Shown here in pieces: positions 9,301 through 16,824 of a DNA stretch of 39,590 bases. The stretch lies in assembly GCA_037446165.1 (NCBI GenBank), contig JBBIJC010000010.1, positions 1-39,590 on the forward strand. The letters are read 5' to 3'. Each line of letters opens with the position of its first letter. Positions within the stretch are counted from its first letter, which is position 1. The translations under genes were made by a program, and so were the position numbers. This stretch comes from Parasulfuritortus sp037446165 (GTDB lineage: Bacteria > Pseudomonadota > Gammaproteobacteria > Burkholderiales > Thiobacillaceae). The notes beneath the pieces were generated by a model that did not search any database, was not told where the DNA came from, and was given only the letters and a program-made list of their open reading frames with translations.

Positions 9301-10097
9301 GCTTCCTCGCCGCCTACCTCGGGCTCGGCCTGGCCTCCGGCTTCATCGCCGGCCTGCTCGGCGTCGGTGGCGGCCTGGTGCTGGTGCCGGTGCTGTCGTG
9401 GATCTACGCGCAGCAGGACTTCCCGGCCCAGTACAACATCCACATGGCCCTGGGTACCTCGCTGGCAGTGATCGTGCTGACCTCGATCGCCAGCCTGCGC
9501 GCCCACCACGGCCACGGCGCGGTGCGCTGGACCGCGGTGCTGCGAATCGCACCGGGCATCGTGCTCGGTACCCTGGCCGGCGCGCTGGCGGCAGCGCATT
9601 TTTCCGACCTCGGCCTGCGCCTGTTCTTCATCGCCTTCCTGTTCTTCGCCGGCAGCCAGATGCTGATCGGCTTCAAGCCCAAGGCGCACAGGGACCTGCC
9701 CGGCTGGCCCGGCATGACCCTGGCCGGCGGCGTGATCGGCATGATCTCGAGCTGGGTCGGCATCGGCGGCGGCACGCTGTCGGTGCCGTTCCTGAGCTGG
9801 TGCAACGTACGCTTCCAGGAAGCGATCGGCACCTCGGCCGCGATCGGCTTTCCCATCGCTGTCTCCGGTTTCGTCGGCTATGCCCTGTCGGGCCAGGCGG
9901 CGACCGGCCTGCCGGCCTACAGCCTGGGCTTCGTCTACCTGCCGGCCTTTGCCCTGGTTGCTCTGTTGAGCATGGTCAGTGCACCGTGGGGGGCGCGTCT
10001 CACGCATCGCCTGCCGGTCGACCGGCTGAAGAAGATTTTCGCTGCATTGCTGTTGTTCATGGCCGTGCGCATGAGCTACGGCCTGATTGTCCACTGA
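9297..10097 (+). CDS. TauE/SafE-family membrane permease
   Basis: A 266-residue, very hydrophobic integral inner-membrane protein with about eight predicted helices. The two halves repeat the family's glycine-rich motif: GLLGVGGGLVLVPVL near residues 18-32 and SSWVGIGGGTLSVPFL near residues 151-166. Members export or import sulfite, sulfoacetate or other small organic anions; the substrate here cannot be read from sequence. It starts at the ATG overlapping the EVE stop and is followed after 13 bases by the exported hydrolase, so a three-gene operon is likely. Confidence 0.9.
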   Translation: MSFLAAYLGLGLASGFIAGLLGVGGGLVLVPVLSWIYAQQDFPAQYNIHMALGTSLAVIVLTSIASLRAHHGHGAVRWTAVLRIAPGIVLGTLAGALAAAHFSDLGLRLFFIAFLFFAGSQMLIGFKPKAHRDLPGWPGMTLAGGVIGMISSWVGIGGGTLSVPFLSWCNVRFQEAIGTSAAIGFPIAVSGFVGYALSGQAATGLPAYSLGFVYLPAFALVALLSMVSAPWGARLTHRLPVDRLKKIFAALLLFMAVRMSYGLIVH

Positions 10098-10110
10098 GAG
10101 GAGAAACCAC

Positions 10111-10842
10111 ATGCGAGCCTGGCTCACCCTTTTCACCCTGCTGTTCAGTCTCAACGTCCTGGCCGCCGACTACGCGCGCGAACAGCGCTGGGCAGACGAA
10201 GTCGTGCCCTCGGTCCTGGTCGGCGATCCGGTCTGGCTGACCCAGGCCAATGGCCACAAGTTTCTCGGTCTCTACACCGCCGTGCCCAAGGCCAAGGCGG
10301 GGCTGGTTATTGTCCATGGCATGGGCGTGCATCCGGACTGGGGCCTGATCGGCGTGTTGCGCCAGCAATTGCCGGACGCCGGCTATGCCACCCTGTCGAT
10401 CCAGATGCCGGTTCTTGCGGCCGATGCAAAGGTGGAAGACTATCCAAACACCTTCGACGAATCGGCCGAGCGCATCCGTCTCGCCGTGGCATTCCTGAAG
10501 GAGAAGGGCTATGCCAAGGTGGCCATCGTGTCGCACAGCCTCGGCACCTGGATGACCTACGATTATCTGACCCGCACGCCTGGCAGCCCGGTCGCCGCCT
10601 GGGTCGACATCGGTGCGCCGAACCCGTTCGATTTCGCCAAACTCAACCTGCCCATCCTCGATCTCTATGGCGAGAACGACCTGCCGCGCGTGCTGGCCGG
10701 CGCCAAGCAGCGCGGGGCAGGGTTGAAACAGAAGAGGTCAATTCAGGTGATGGTGCCGGGCGCCGACCATTTCTTCGAGGGCAAGGACGCCGTATTGCTA
10801 GAGAGGGTGCGCGGCTGGCTGGACCAGACGCTGACTCAGTAA
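10111..10842 (+). CDS. Exported alpha/beta-hydrolase-fold protein (DUF3530-like)
   Basis: A 243-residue protein with a cleavable signal peptide; the hydrophobic core spans residues 3-17 and cleavage is likely near LNVLA-AD. It is therefore periplasmic. The mature part has the alpha/beta-hydrolase oxyanion strand LVIVHGMG (about 65-72) and a nucleophile elbow SHSLG with Ser143, a variant of G-x-S-x-G. A likely catalytic His lies in GADHFF near residue 221, and an Asp may come from LDLYGENDL. It resembles DUF3530. The reaction is unknown; esterase activity is an inference from the fold. The ATG at 10111 has a GAGAGGAG ahead of it. It is the last gene of the EVE-permease operon. Confidence 0.82.
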   Translation: MRAWLTLFTLLFSLNVLAADYAREQRWADEVVPSVLVGDPVWLTQANGHKFLGLYTAVPKAKAGLVIVHGMGVHPDWGLIGVLRQQLPDAGYATLSIQMPVLAADAKVEDYPNTFDESAERIRLAVAFLKEKGYAKVAIVSHSLGTWMTYDYLTRTPGSPVAAWVDIGAPNPFDFAKLNLPILDLYGENDLPRVLAGAKQRGAGLKQKRSIQVMVPGADHFFEGKDAVLLERVRGWLDQTLTQ

Positions 10843-10853
10843 ATGCGTTCGAA

Positions 10854-10873
10854 GCTCCCGCTCATGCGGGAGC
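10854..10873. terminator. Hairpin between convergent genes, possible bidirectional terminator
   Basis: A perfect 8-base inverted repeat, GCTCCCGC, loop TCAT, GCGGGAGC, lies between the stops of the hydrolase gene and pilU. Neither side has a proper T-tract, so it is at best a weak intrinsic terminator. It may instead protect 3' ends. Confidence 0.5.
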
Positions 10874-10883
10874 CGGGTGTGAC

Positions 10884-12008
10884 TCAGACCATGCCGAGCT
10901 GGTCGGGCGCTTTCAGGGAGTGATCGTCCAGATCCTGGCCCCGCAGCTTGATCTTCAGACGCAGATCGTTGAACGAATCGGCATTGCGCAGGGCATCTTC
11001 GCCACTGATCGCACCGTTTTCATACAGATCGAACAGCGCCTGGTCGAAGGTCACCATGCCCATGTCGCGTGACTTGGCCATGATGGCCTTGATCTCGTCC
11101 AGACGGTTTTTCAGGATCAGGTCGGAAACCAGCGGCGAGCCCAGCATGACCTCGACCGCAGGGATGCGGCCCTTGCCATCGCTGCGCGGGATGAGTCGCT
11201 GGGAGACGATGGCGCGCAGGTTCATGGACAGATCGAGCAACAGCTGCTCCCGCCGATCCAGCGGGAAGAAGCTCATGATCCGCTCCAGCGCCTGGTTGGC
11301 ATTGTTGGCGTGCAGGGTGGACAGGCAGAGGTGGCCGGTCTCGGCGTAGGAAAGCGCGAACTCCATGATCGAGCGCTCGCGGATCTCGCCGATCAGGATC
11401 ACGTCCGGCGCCTGGCGCAGGGAGTTCTTCAGCGCGGTCTGCCAGTCTTCGGTATCGGAACCGACCTCGCGCTGGGTGATGATGCTCTGGCCGTGCTGGT
11501 GCACGAACTCGATCGGGTCTTCCACGGTCAGGATGTGATCGGCCCGGCGCTGGTTGCGATAGCCCACCATGCCGGCCAGGGTGGTCGACTTGCCCGAGCC
11601 GGTCGCACCCACCATCAGCACCAGGCCGCGCGGCATCATGGCGACGTCCTTGAGGATGGGCGGCAGGTGCAGGTCGCCCAGTTCGGGGATCTGGGTATTG
11701 ATGGTCCGGAACACGATGCCGACCCGACCTTGCTGCATGAACACGCTGACCCGGAACCGCCCCACTTCCTGGTCGTAAATGGCGAAATTGGCTTCCTTGG
11801 TGTTGACGAAGCCGTTCCACTGCTTTTCCGTCATCACCGATTTGGCCAGACCCTGGGTATCGGCGTTGGACAGCTTGTCCTCACTTAGCGGCACCACCTT
11901 GCCGTCCAGTTTGAGTGCTGGCGGGAAACCGGCGGTCAGAAACAGGTCAGAACCATTGCGGGCGACCAGGGTACGCAGCCATTCGACGACGGGATTGCTG
12001 GCGTTCAT
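10884..12008 (-). CDS. pilU: Type IV pilus retraction ATPase PilU
   Basis: A 374-residue hexameric ATPase of the PilT/VirB11 family. It has Walker A GATGSGKSTT (about 133-142), an Asp box with HILTVEDPIEFVH, Walker B DVILIGEIRE and the His box ETGHLCLSTLHANNA. It lacks PilT's AIRNLIRE signature and has a longer C-terminal tail, as PilU does. Known role: an accessory retraction motor that works with PilT at the inner-membrane base of the pilus. It lies directly downstream of pilT with a 4-base ATGA overlap, so it is co-translated. Confidence 0.95.
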   Translation of the reverse strand: MNASNPVVEWLRTLVARNGSDLFLTAGFPPALKLDGKVVPLSEDKLSNADTQGLAKSVMTEKQWNGFVNTKEANFAIYDQEVGRFRVSVFMQQGRVGIVFRTINTQIPELGDLHLPPILKDVAMMPRGLVLMVGATGSGKSTTLAGMVGYRNQRRADHILTVEDPIEFVHQHGQSIITQREVGSDTEDWQTALKNSLRQAPDVILIGEIRERSIMEFALSYAETGHLCLSTLHANNANQALERIMSFFPLDRREQLLLDLSMNLRAIVSQRLIPRSDGKGRIPAVEVMLGSPLVSDLILKNRLDEIKAIMAKSRDMGMVTFDQALFDLYENGAISGEDALRNADSFNDLRLKIKLRGQDLDDHSLKAPDQLGMV

Positions 12009-13045
12009 CTGAAAATATCCTTATTCATGGCCACCGCGCGGGCATCGAGGGGGGAGACGATGTTGCGCTTGACCAGGTCGGTCAGGCATTGATCCAGGGT
12101 CTGCATGCCGAGCGCCTGGCCGGTCTGGATCGAGGAATACATCTGGGCCACCTTGTTTTCCCGGATCAGGTTGCGGATGGCCGGGGTGCCGATCATGATC
12201 TCGTGCGCCGCGACCCGGCCGCTGCCGTCCTTGCGCTTGAGCAGGGCCTGGGAGATGACCGCGCGCAACGACTCGGACAGCATGGAACGGACCATTTCCT
12301 TCTCCGCGGCCGGGAACACGTCGATGATCCGGTCGATGGTCTTGGCGGCCGAACTGGTGTGCAGGGTGCCGAAAACCAGGTGACCGGTCTCGGCAGCCGT
12401 CAGCGCCAGGCGGATGGTTTCCAGGTCACGCATTTCGCCTACCAGGATGACGTCCGGGTCTTCGCGCAGGGCAGAGCGCAGGGAATTCTCGAAACTCTGG
12501 GTATGCGGCCCCAGTTCGCGCTGGTTGATCAGGCATTTCTTGCTCTGGTGCACGAATTCGATCGGGTCCTCGATGGTGAGGATGTGGCCGTGCAGGTTGT
12601 CGTTGATGTAATCGATGATCGCGGCCAGCGTGGTCGATTTGCCCGAGCCGGTCGGGCCGGTCACCAGCACGATGCCGCGCGGCTGGTCGGCGATTTCCTT
12701 GAAGCTGCGCGGCGCCTCCAGCTCCTCCAGCGACAGGACCTTGCTCGGCACTGTCCGGAAGGCGGCGGACGCACCCCGCTCCTGGTTGTAGGCGTTGACC
12801 CGGAACCGGGCCACGCCGGGCAGAGCAAAGGAGAAGTCGGTCTCCAGAAACTCTTCGTAGTTCTTGCGCTGGGCGTCGCTCATCACGTCGTAGATCATCG
12901 CCCGGACCTGGGTGTTGTCCATCGGCGGGACGTTGATGCGGCGGATCTCGCCGTTCACCCGGATCATGGGCGGCAAGCCTGCGGAGAGGTGCAGGTCGGA
13001 GGCCTTGTTCTTTACCGCGAAGGTCAGGAGGTCTGAGATTTCCAT
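12005..13045 (-). CDS. pilT: Type IV pilus retraction ATPase PilT
   Basis: A 346-residue AAA-type ATPase of typical PilT length. Motifs are Walker A GPTGSGKSTT (about 130-139), Asp box ILTIEDPIEFVH, Walker B DVILVGEMRD, His box ETGHLVFGTLHTSSA, and the PilT-specific AIRNLIRE motif near residue 288, which is required for retraction. It powers pilus depolymerisation for twitching, surface sensing and DNA uptake. No strong SD is visible before the ATG. It is transcribed divergently from yggS-proC, an arrangement common in beta- and gammaproteobacteria. Confidence 0.97.
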   Translation of the reverse strand: MEISDLLTFAVKNKASDLHLSAGLPPMIRVNGEIRRINVPPMDNTQVRAMIYDVMSDAQRKNYEEFLETDFSFALPGVARFRVNAYNQERGASAAFRTVPSKVLSLEELEAPRSFKEIADQPRGIVLVTGPTGSGKSTTLAAIIDYINDNLHGHILTIEDPIEFVHQSKKCLINQRELGPHTQSFENSLRSALREDPDVILVGEMRDLETIRLALTAAETGHLVFGTLHTSSAAKTIDRIIDVFPAAEKEMVRSMLSESLRAVISQALLKRKDGSGRVAAHEIMIGTPAIRNLIRENKVAQMYSSIQTGQALGMQTLDQCLTDLVKRNIVSPLDARAVAMNKDIFR

Positions 13046-13046
13046 T

Positions 13047-13052
13047 TATAAT
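13047..13052 (+). promoter_or_regulatory. Possible -10 element (TATAAT) for yggS-proC
   Basis: A perfect TATAAT, 45 bases upstream of the yggS ATG and just outside pilT. No TTGACA-like -35 is seen at 16-18 bases. It would give a leader of about 39 bases. Confidence 0.42.
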
Positions 13053-13097
13053 GATCCGCGCTGTTGCGACGTTGTTTTAAACATAGGATTTCTCATT

Positions 13098-13787
13098 ATG
13101 GGCGCAATCTCGGCGGGGTTGCAAGATTGCCAGGAACGGATCGCACAGGCCTGTCGCCAGGCTGCACGCGCGCCGCAATCGGTTCAACTGCTGGCCGTCA
13201 GCAAGACCTTCCCGGCGGCGGCCGTGCGCGAAGCAAGCGCGGCAGGGCAGCGGCTGTTCGGCGAGAGTTATCTCCAGGAGGCCTTGCCCAAGCAGGCCGA
13301 ACTGGCCGACCTGGATCTGGAATGGCATTTCATTGGCCCAATCCAGAGCAACAAGACCCGCCCCATCGCCGAGCACTTCGCCTGGGTTCATGCCGTGGAC
13401 CGGCAGAAGATAGCCCAGCGGCTGGCCGAGGCCCGGCCAGCAGGACAGCCGCCGCTGAACATCTGCATCCAGGTCAACGTCAGCGGCGAGCAAAGCAAGC
13501 ACGGCATCCCGCTGACCGAGGCCCTGGTCCTGGCCAGGGAAATCGCCAGTCTGCCCAGGCTCCACTTGCGCGGCTACATGTGCATCCCGCAGGCGACCGA
13601 TGATCCGGTCGAGCAGCGCCGGCCGTTCCGGCAACTGCGTGAACTGTTTGACCAGACCCTTGCCGCCGGCATTCAGGTCGACACCTTGTCCATGGGCATG
13701 TCCAGCGACCTGGAAGCGGCCATACTGGAAGGCGCCACCCTGGTCCGGGTCGGCACCGCCATTTTCGGGAAGAGAGATTACACATGA
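13098..13787 (+). CDS. PLP homeostasis protein YggS/PROSC family
   Basis: A 229-residue single-domain PLP-binding protein of the alanine-racemase N-terminal fold. The PLP lysine is Lys36 in LLAVSKTFP. Other family motifs are FGESYLQEA, WHFIGPIQSNK and LSMGMSSDLEAAILEGATLVRVGTAIFG, the last binding the PLP phosphate. Known role: it carries and buffers pyridoxal phosphate and affects amino-acid homeostasis; no enzyme reaction is established. The ATG at 13098 gives the standard length; an AGGA lies about 10 bases upstream. The longer open frame upstream shadows pilT. It overlaps proC by 4 bases, the conserved yggS-proC pairing. Confidence 0.95.
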   Translation: MGAISAGLQDCQERIAQACRQAARAPQSVQLLAVSKTFPAAAVREASAAGQRLFGESYLQEALPKQAELADLDLEWHFIGPIQSNKTRPIAEHFAWVHAVDRQKIAQRLAEARPAGQPPLNICIQVNVSGEQSKHGIPLTEALVLAREIASLPRLHLRGYMCIPQATDDPVEQRRPFRQLRELFDQTLAAGIQVDTLSMGMSSDLEAAILEGATLVRVGTAIFGKRDYT

Positions 13788-14599
13788 AGATCAAGATCGG
13801 ATTCATCGGCGGCGGCAACATGGCGGGCGCCATGATCGGCGGCCTGTTGAAGCAGGGCTATGCCGCCGCGGACATCGGGGTGGCCGAACCCGACCCGGAA
13901 CGCCGCCGCTGGCTGGCGCAGGAATTCGGCCTCTTCACCGAGGCCGGCGCCGCTGCCGTGCTGAACAGCGATCTGCTGATCCTGGCGGTCAAGCCGCAAG
14001 TCCTGCGCACGGTACTGACCCCCTTGCCCAAACTGGACGGCAGCACCTGCGTCCTGTCCATCGCCGCCGGCGTACGGGCCGGCGACATTGCGCGCTGGCT
14101 GCAAGGCCATGGCGCGGTGGTGCGGGCCATGCCCAACACCCCGGCCCTGGTCGGCGCCGGCATCACCGGCCTGTTTGCCCTGCCCGGAGTCAGCACCGAA
14201 CACCGGGAACGGGCCGAACAGGCGCTAAAGGCGGTCGGCCAGGTGGTCTGGGTCGCCGACGAGACCATGATCGATGCCGTTACCGCCATCTCCGGCAGCG
14301 GCCCGGCCTATGTCTTCCTGTTCATCGAGGCGCTGGAAGCCGCCGCACTGGCACTGGGTTTCAGCGCCGAGGCCGCGCGCGCGCTGGCCCTGCACACGGT
14401 CCATGGCTCCGCCGTCCTGGCCATCCAGGACGGTTCCGACCCGGCCCTGTTGCGCGCCCGGGTCACCTCCAAGGGCGGCACCACCGAACGGGGCGTTGCT
14501 GCGCTGGAGGAACACGGCGTGCGTCAGGCCGTGCTCACCGCCGCCCAGGCCGCGGCCGCCCGCGCCAAGGAATTGGGCGATCTGCTGGGGGCCGAGTGA
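13784..14599 (+). CDS. proC: Pyrroline-5-carboxylate reductase ProC
   Basis: A 271-residue enzyme. It makes L-proline from 1-pyrroline-5-carboxylate with NAD(P)H, the last step of proline synthesis. The N-terminal Rossmann motif is IGFIGGGNMAGAMIGGL. The C-terminal dimerisation and substrate domain has AISGSGPAYVF and TSKGGTTERGV, both typical of ProC. It begins within the yggS stop (ATGA) and its own stop overlaps the yggT start (TGATG), so the cluster is a tightly coupled operon. Confidence 0.97.
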   Translation: MKIKIGFIGGGNMAGAMIGGLLKQGYAAADIGVAEPDPERRRWLAQEFGLFTEAGAAAVLNSDLLILAVKPQVLRTVLTPLPKLDGSTCVLSIAAGVRAGDIARWLQGHGAVVRAMPNTPALVGAGITGLFALPGVSTEHRERAEQALKAVGQVVWVADETMIDAVTAISGSGPAYVFLFIEALEAAALALGFSAEAARALALHTVHGSAVLAIQDGSDPALLRARVTSKGGTTERGVAALEEHGVRQAVLTAAQAAAARAKELGDLLGAE

Positions 14600-15177
14600 T
14601 GTTCCAGGACGCCCTGCAATTCCTGCTCCGCATCGCCTGCGAACTGGCCGCCACGGCCTTCTGGCTGCGCTTCTACATGCAATTGAACCGGCTTCCCTAT
14701 GCCAACTCGTTTGCCCAGTTCATCGTCAAGGTGACCGATTGGGCAGTGCGTCCGCTACGCCGGGCCATCCCCGGCTTCTTCGGTCTGGATTGGGCCAGCC
14801 TGCTGCTGTTCATACTGGCAGAGATCATCTGGACCCTGGGCAGCCACGCGCTGATGGGCTACCCGTTCTTGGCGGCAAGCCCGCAAGTCTGGCCAGGCTT
14901 CATGCTGTTCACGCTGGCCTCCGGCCTGGGCCTGATCATCTATGTATTCATGGCACTGGTCGCAGTCCAGGCCGTAATCAGCTGGGTCAACCCGTTCTCG
15001 CCTGTGGCGCCGGTCTTTTATGCCCTGGCCCGGCCCATCCTGCGGCCGTTCCAGCGTTTCATCCCAGCCATCAACGGCATCGACCTGAGCCCGATGGCGG
15101 CCTTCATCGTGCTGCAGCTGCTGCTGATTGCGCCCATCACCGCGCTGGAGCGGCTCGCCCACGACCTGATATGGTGA
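14599..15177 (+). CDS. YggT-family integral membrane protein
   Basis: A 192-residue membrane protein with two tandem YGGT repeats (about residues 1-95 and 105-190). Each repeat has two hydrophobic helices around an amphipathic part. The repeats show the marks FVKVTDWAVRPLRRAIPG-like and FYALARPILRPFQRFIP. The function is not settled; relatives have been linked to osmotic tolerance and cell division or membrane organisation. The start ATG overlaps the proC stop. The last 7 bases overlap yggU. Confidence 0.93.
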   Translation: MFQDALQFLLRIACELAATAFWLRFYMQLNRLPYANSFAQFIVKVTDWAVRPLRRAIPGFFGLDWASLLLFILAEIIWTLGSHALMGYPFLAASPQVWPGFMLFTLASGLGLIIYVFMALVAVQAVISWVNPFSPVAPVFYALARPILRPFQRFIPAINGIDLSPMAAFIVLQLLLIAPITALERLAHDLIW

Positions 15178-15470
15178 TCCCGGTCTGGCTGGCAGCGGGC
15201 ACTGCCAACGGCAGCGAGATCACCCTGCACGTCCAGCCAGGTGCCTCGAAAAGCGAACTGGCCGGACTGCATGGCGACGCGCTCAAGCTGCGCATCTCGG
15301 CCCGTGCCGTGGAGGGTGCGGCCAATGCGGCGGTAATCGAGTTCCTCGCCGACTGGCTGGCGGTGCCGAGGCGCGAGGTCAAACTCCTGCGCGGCGAAAA
15401 ATCCCGCCACAAGACCCTGTGGGTGCCGCGCCGCCCGGATGAAATCGCCGCTCTGTCAGCCGGCTTGTAA
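15171..15470 (+). CDS. YggU-family protein (DUF167)
   Basis: A 99-residue protein of the small DUF167/YggU alpha-beta fold. It carries the family core VQPGASKSELAGLHGDALKLRI-like, RAVEGAANAAVIEFLA, and LLRGEKSRHKTLWV. Its function is unknown. It is nearly always downstream of yggT, as here. The ATG at 15171 lies inside the yggT 3' end, 7 bases of overlap. Confidence 0.92.
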   Translation: MVIPVWLAAGTANGSEITLHVQPGASKSELAGLHGDALKLRISARAVEGAANAAVIEFLADWLAVPRREVKLLRGEKSRHKTLWVPRRPDEIAALSAGL

Positions 15471-15499
15471 TCCCGCCCCGCGCACCGGACAATCCCGCC

Positions 15500-15955
15500 A
15501 TGCGCTCCCGCCCCACCCTGCTCCGAAAGACCTGCCCGTTCTGCGGCGGTCCCAGCTTTGCCGAGGCAAAACTGCCGGTTGCGACCAGTCTGGCCGCGGT
15601 GGAATTCAACCTCGACAATCTGGGCGCCCTGGTCGAGAGCCAGAGCATCAGCCTGTTGCTGGCCCTGGTCGAGCTCCTGCCCTACAAGAATTTCGTCTGC
15701 CGCAAATGCCATAGTGAATTTCGCATGGAAAGCCGGGCCGGCAAGGAAATGGTGCATTCCATGCTCGCCACCATGAAACCGGTGATCCCCGAGGCCAGGC
15801 CGATGCGACCCAAGCCAAGGCCACGGCCGGCCGCCAAGCCACCGGCGCCGGCAATCAAGCCGCCCACACCGGAAACTCCGTCCCAAACCGAGGAATGGGA
15901 AGCGGAGAGCCTGGACACCCTGTTCGATTACTCGGTCGACGCCACCAAAAAGTAA
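15500..15955 (+). CDS. Small hypothetical protein with two CxxC pairs
   Basis: A 151-residue protein of unknown function. Two cysteine pairs, CPFCGG (residues 12-17) and CRKCHSEF (about 67-74), are 55 residues apart, enclosing a hydrophobic helix-like stretch, and could form a zinc ribbon. The C-terminal third is low complexity, rich in Pro, Lys, Arg and Ala (about 96-125), then acidic. It has no signal peptide. There is no good SD before the ATG, and 29 bases separate it from yggU. It may be the last gene of the yggS operon. The regular zinc-knuckle pattern and high-GC codon use favour a real gene, but no family was recognised. Confidence 0.7.
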   Translation: MRSRPTLLRKTCPFCGGPSFAEAKLPVATSLAAVEFNLDNLGALVESQSISLLLALVELLPYKNFVCRKCHSEFRMESRAGKEMVHSMLATMKPVIPEARPMRPKPRPRPAAKPPAPAIKPPTPETPSQTEEWEAESLDTLFDYSVDATKK

Positions 15956-15967
15956 CCTTCGGCCCGC

Positions 15968-15973
15968 TATAAT
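15968..15973 (+). promoter_or_regulatory. Possible -10 element (TATAAT) for uppP
   Basis: A perfect TATAAT followed by CGCGCC, 23 bases before the uppP ATG. No -35 match is seen at normal spacing. It would give a short leader that still includes the strong SD. Confidence 0.45.
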
Positions 15974-15996
15974 CGCGCCTCCAAAGGGGAGGGCAA

Positions 15997-16824
15997 ATGG
16001 ATACCTTACTGCTGTTGAAGGCCGCTATTCTCGGCATCGTCGAGGGACTGACCGAATTTCTGCCGGTGTCGTCGACCGGCCATCTGATCATCGCCGGCCA
16101 GTTGCTTCATTTCAACGACGACAAGGGCAAGGTATTCGAGATCGCCATCCAGCTGGCGGCAATCCTGGCGGTGGTCTGGGTCTATAGGGCACGGATCGGC
16201 CACGTCATCGCCAACCTGAAACGGGAACCGGTCTCGCGCAAGTTGGCGTTGAATGTGCTGGTCGGGTTCATGCCGGCGGCGGTGCTGGGCCTGCTGTTCC
16301 TCAAGCAGATCAAGGCCTATCTGTTCAACCCGCTGGTGGTGGCCTCGGCCTTCATCATCGGCGGCCTGCTCATCCTGTGGGCGGAAAAACGCCAGCATGT
16401 GGTTCATGCCCAGACCGTGGACGAGATGACCTGGCAGGATGCGCTGAAGGTCGGCTTCGCCCAGGCACTGGCCATGATCCCGGGCACCTCGCGTTCCGGA
16501 GCGACCATCATCGGCGGGCTGTTTTTCGGCCTGTCACGCCAGGCGGCGACCGAGTTTTCCTTCTTCCTGGCCATCCCCACCATGTTCGCGGCCACCCTGT
16601 ACGACGTGTACAAGCACCGCGCCCTGTTCAGCGCCGCCGACCTGCCGATGTTCGCGGTGGGCGGCGCGGTCTCGTTCGTCAGCGCCTTCCTCTGCGTGCG
16701 CTGGCTGCTGCGCTACATCTCCAGCCACAGCTTCAACGCCTTTGCCTGGTACCGGATCGGGTTTGGCATCCTGGTCCTGGCGACGGCCTATTCCGGCCTG
16801 ATCGACTGGACTAACGTCGGCTGA
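15997..16824 (+). CDS. uppP: Undecaprenyl-diphosphatase UppP (BacA)
   Basis: A 275-residue polytopic inner-membrane enzyme. It dephosphorylates undecaprenyl pyrophosphate so that the lipid carrier can be reused for peptidoglycan and other surface polymers; higher dosage gives bacitracin resistance. Signature motif 1 is EGLTEFLPVSSTGHL with Glu16, Glu20 and His29. Motif 2 is PGTSRSGATI with Arg166. A strong SD (GGGGAGGG) lies just before the ATG. The last 14 bases overlap the convergent chpA 3' end, leaving no room for a terminator between them. Confidence 0.97.
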   Translation: MDTLLLLKAAILGIVEGLTEFLPVSSTGHLIIAGQLLHFNDDKGKVFEIAIQLAAILAVVWVYRARIGHVIANLKREPVSRKLALNVLVGFMPAAVLGLLFLKQIKAYLFNPLVVASAFIIGGLLILWAEKRQHVVHAQTVDEMTWQDALKVGFAQALAMIPGTSRSGATIIGGLFFGLSRQAATEFSFFLAIPTMFAATLYDVYKHRALFSAADLPMFAVGGAVSFVSAFLCVRWLLRYISSHSFNAFAWYRIGFGILVLATAYSGLIDWTNVG

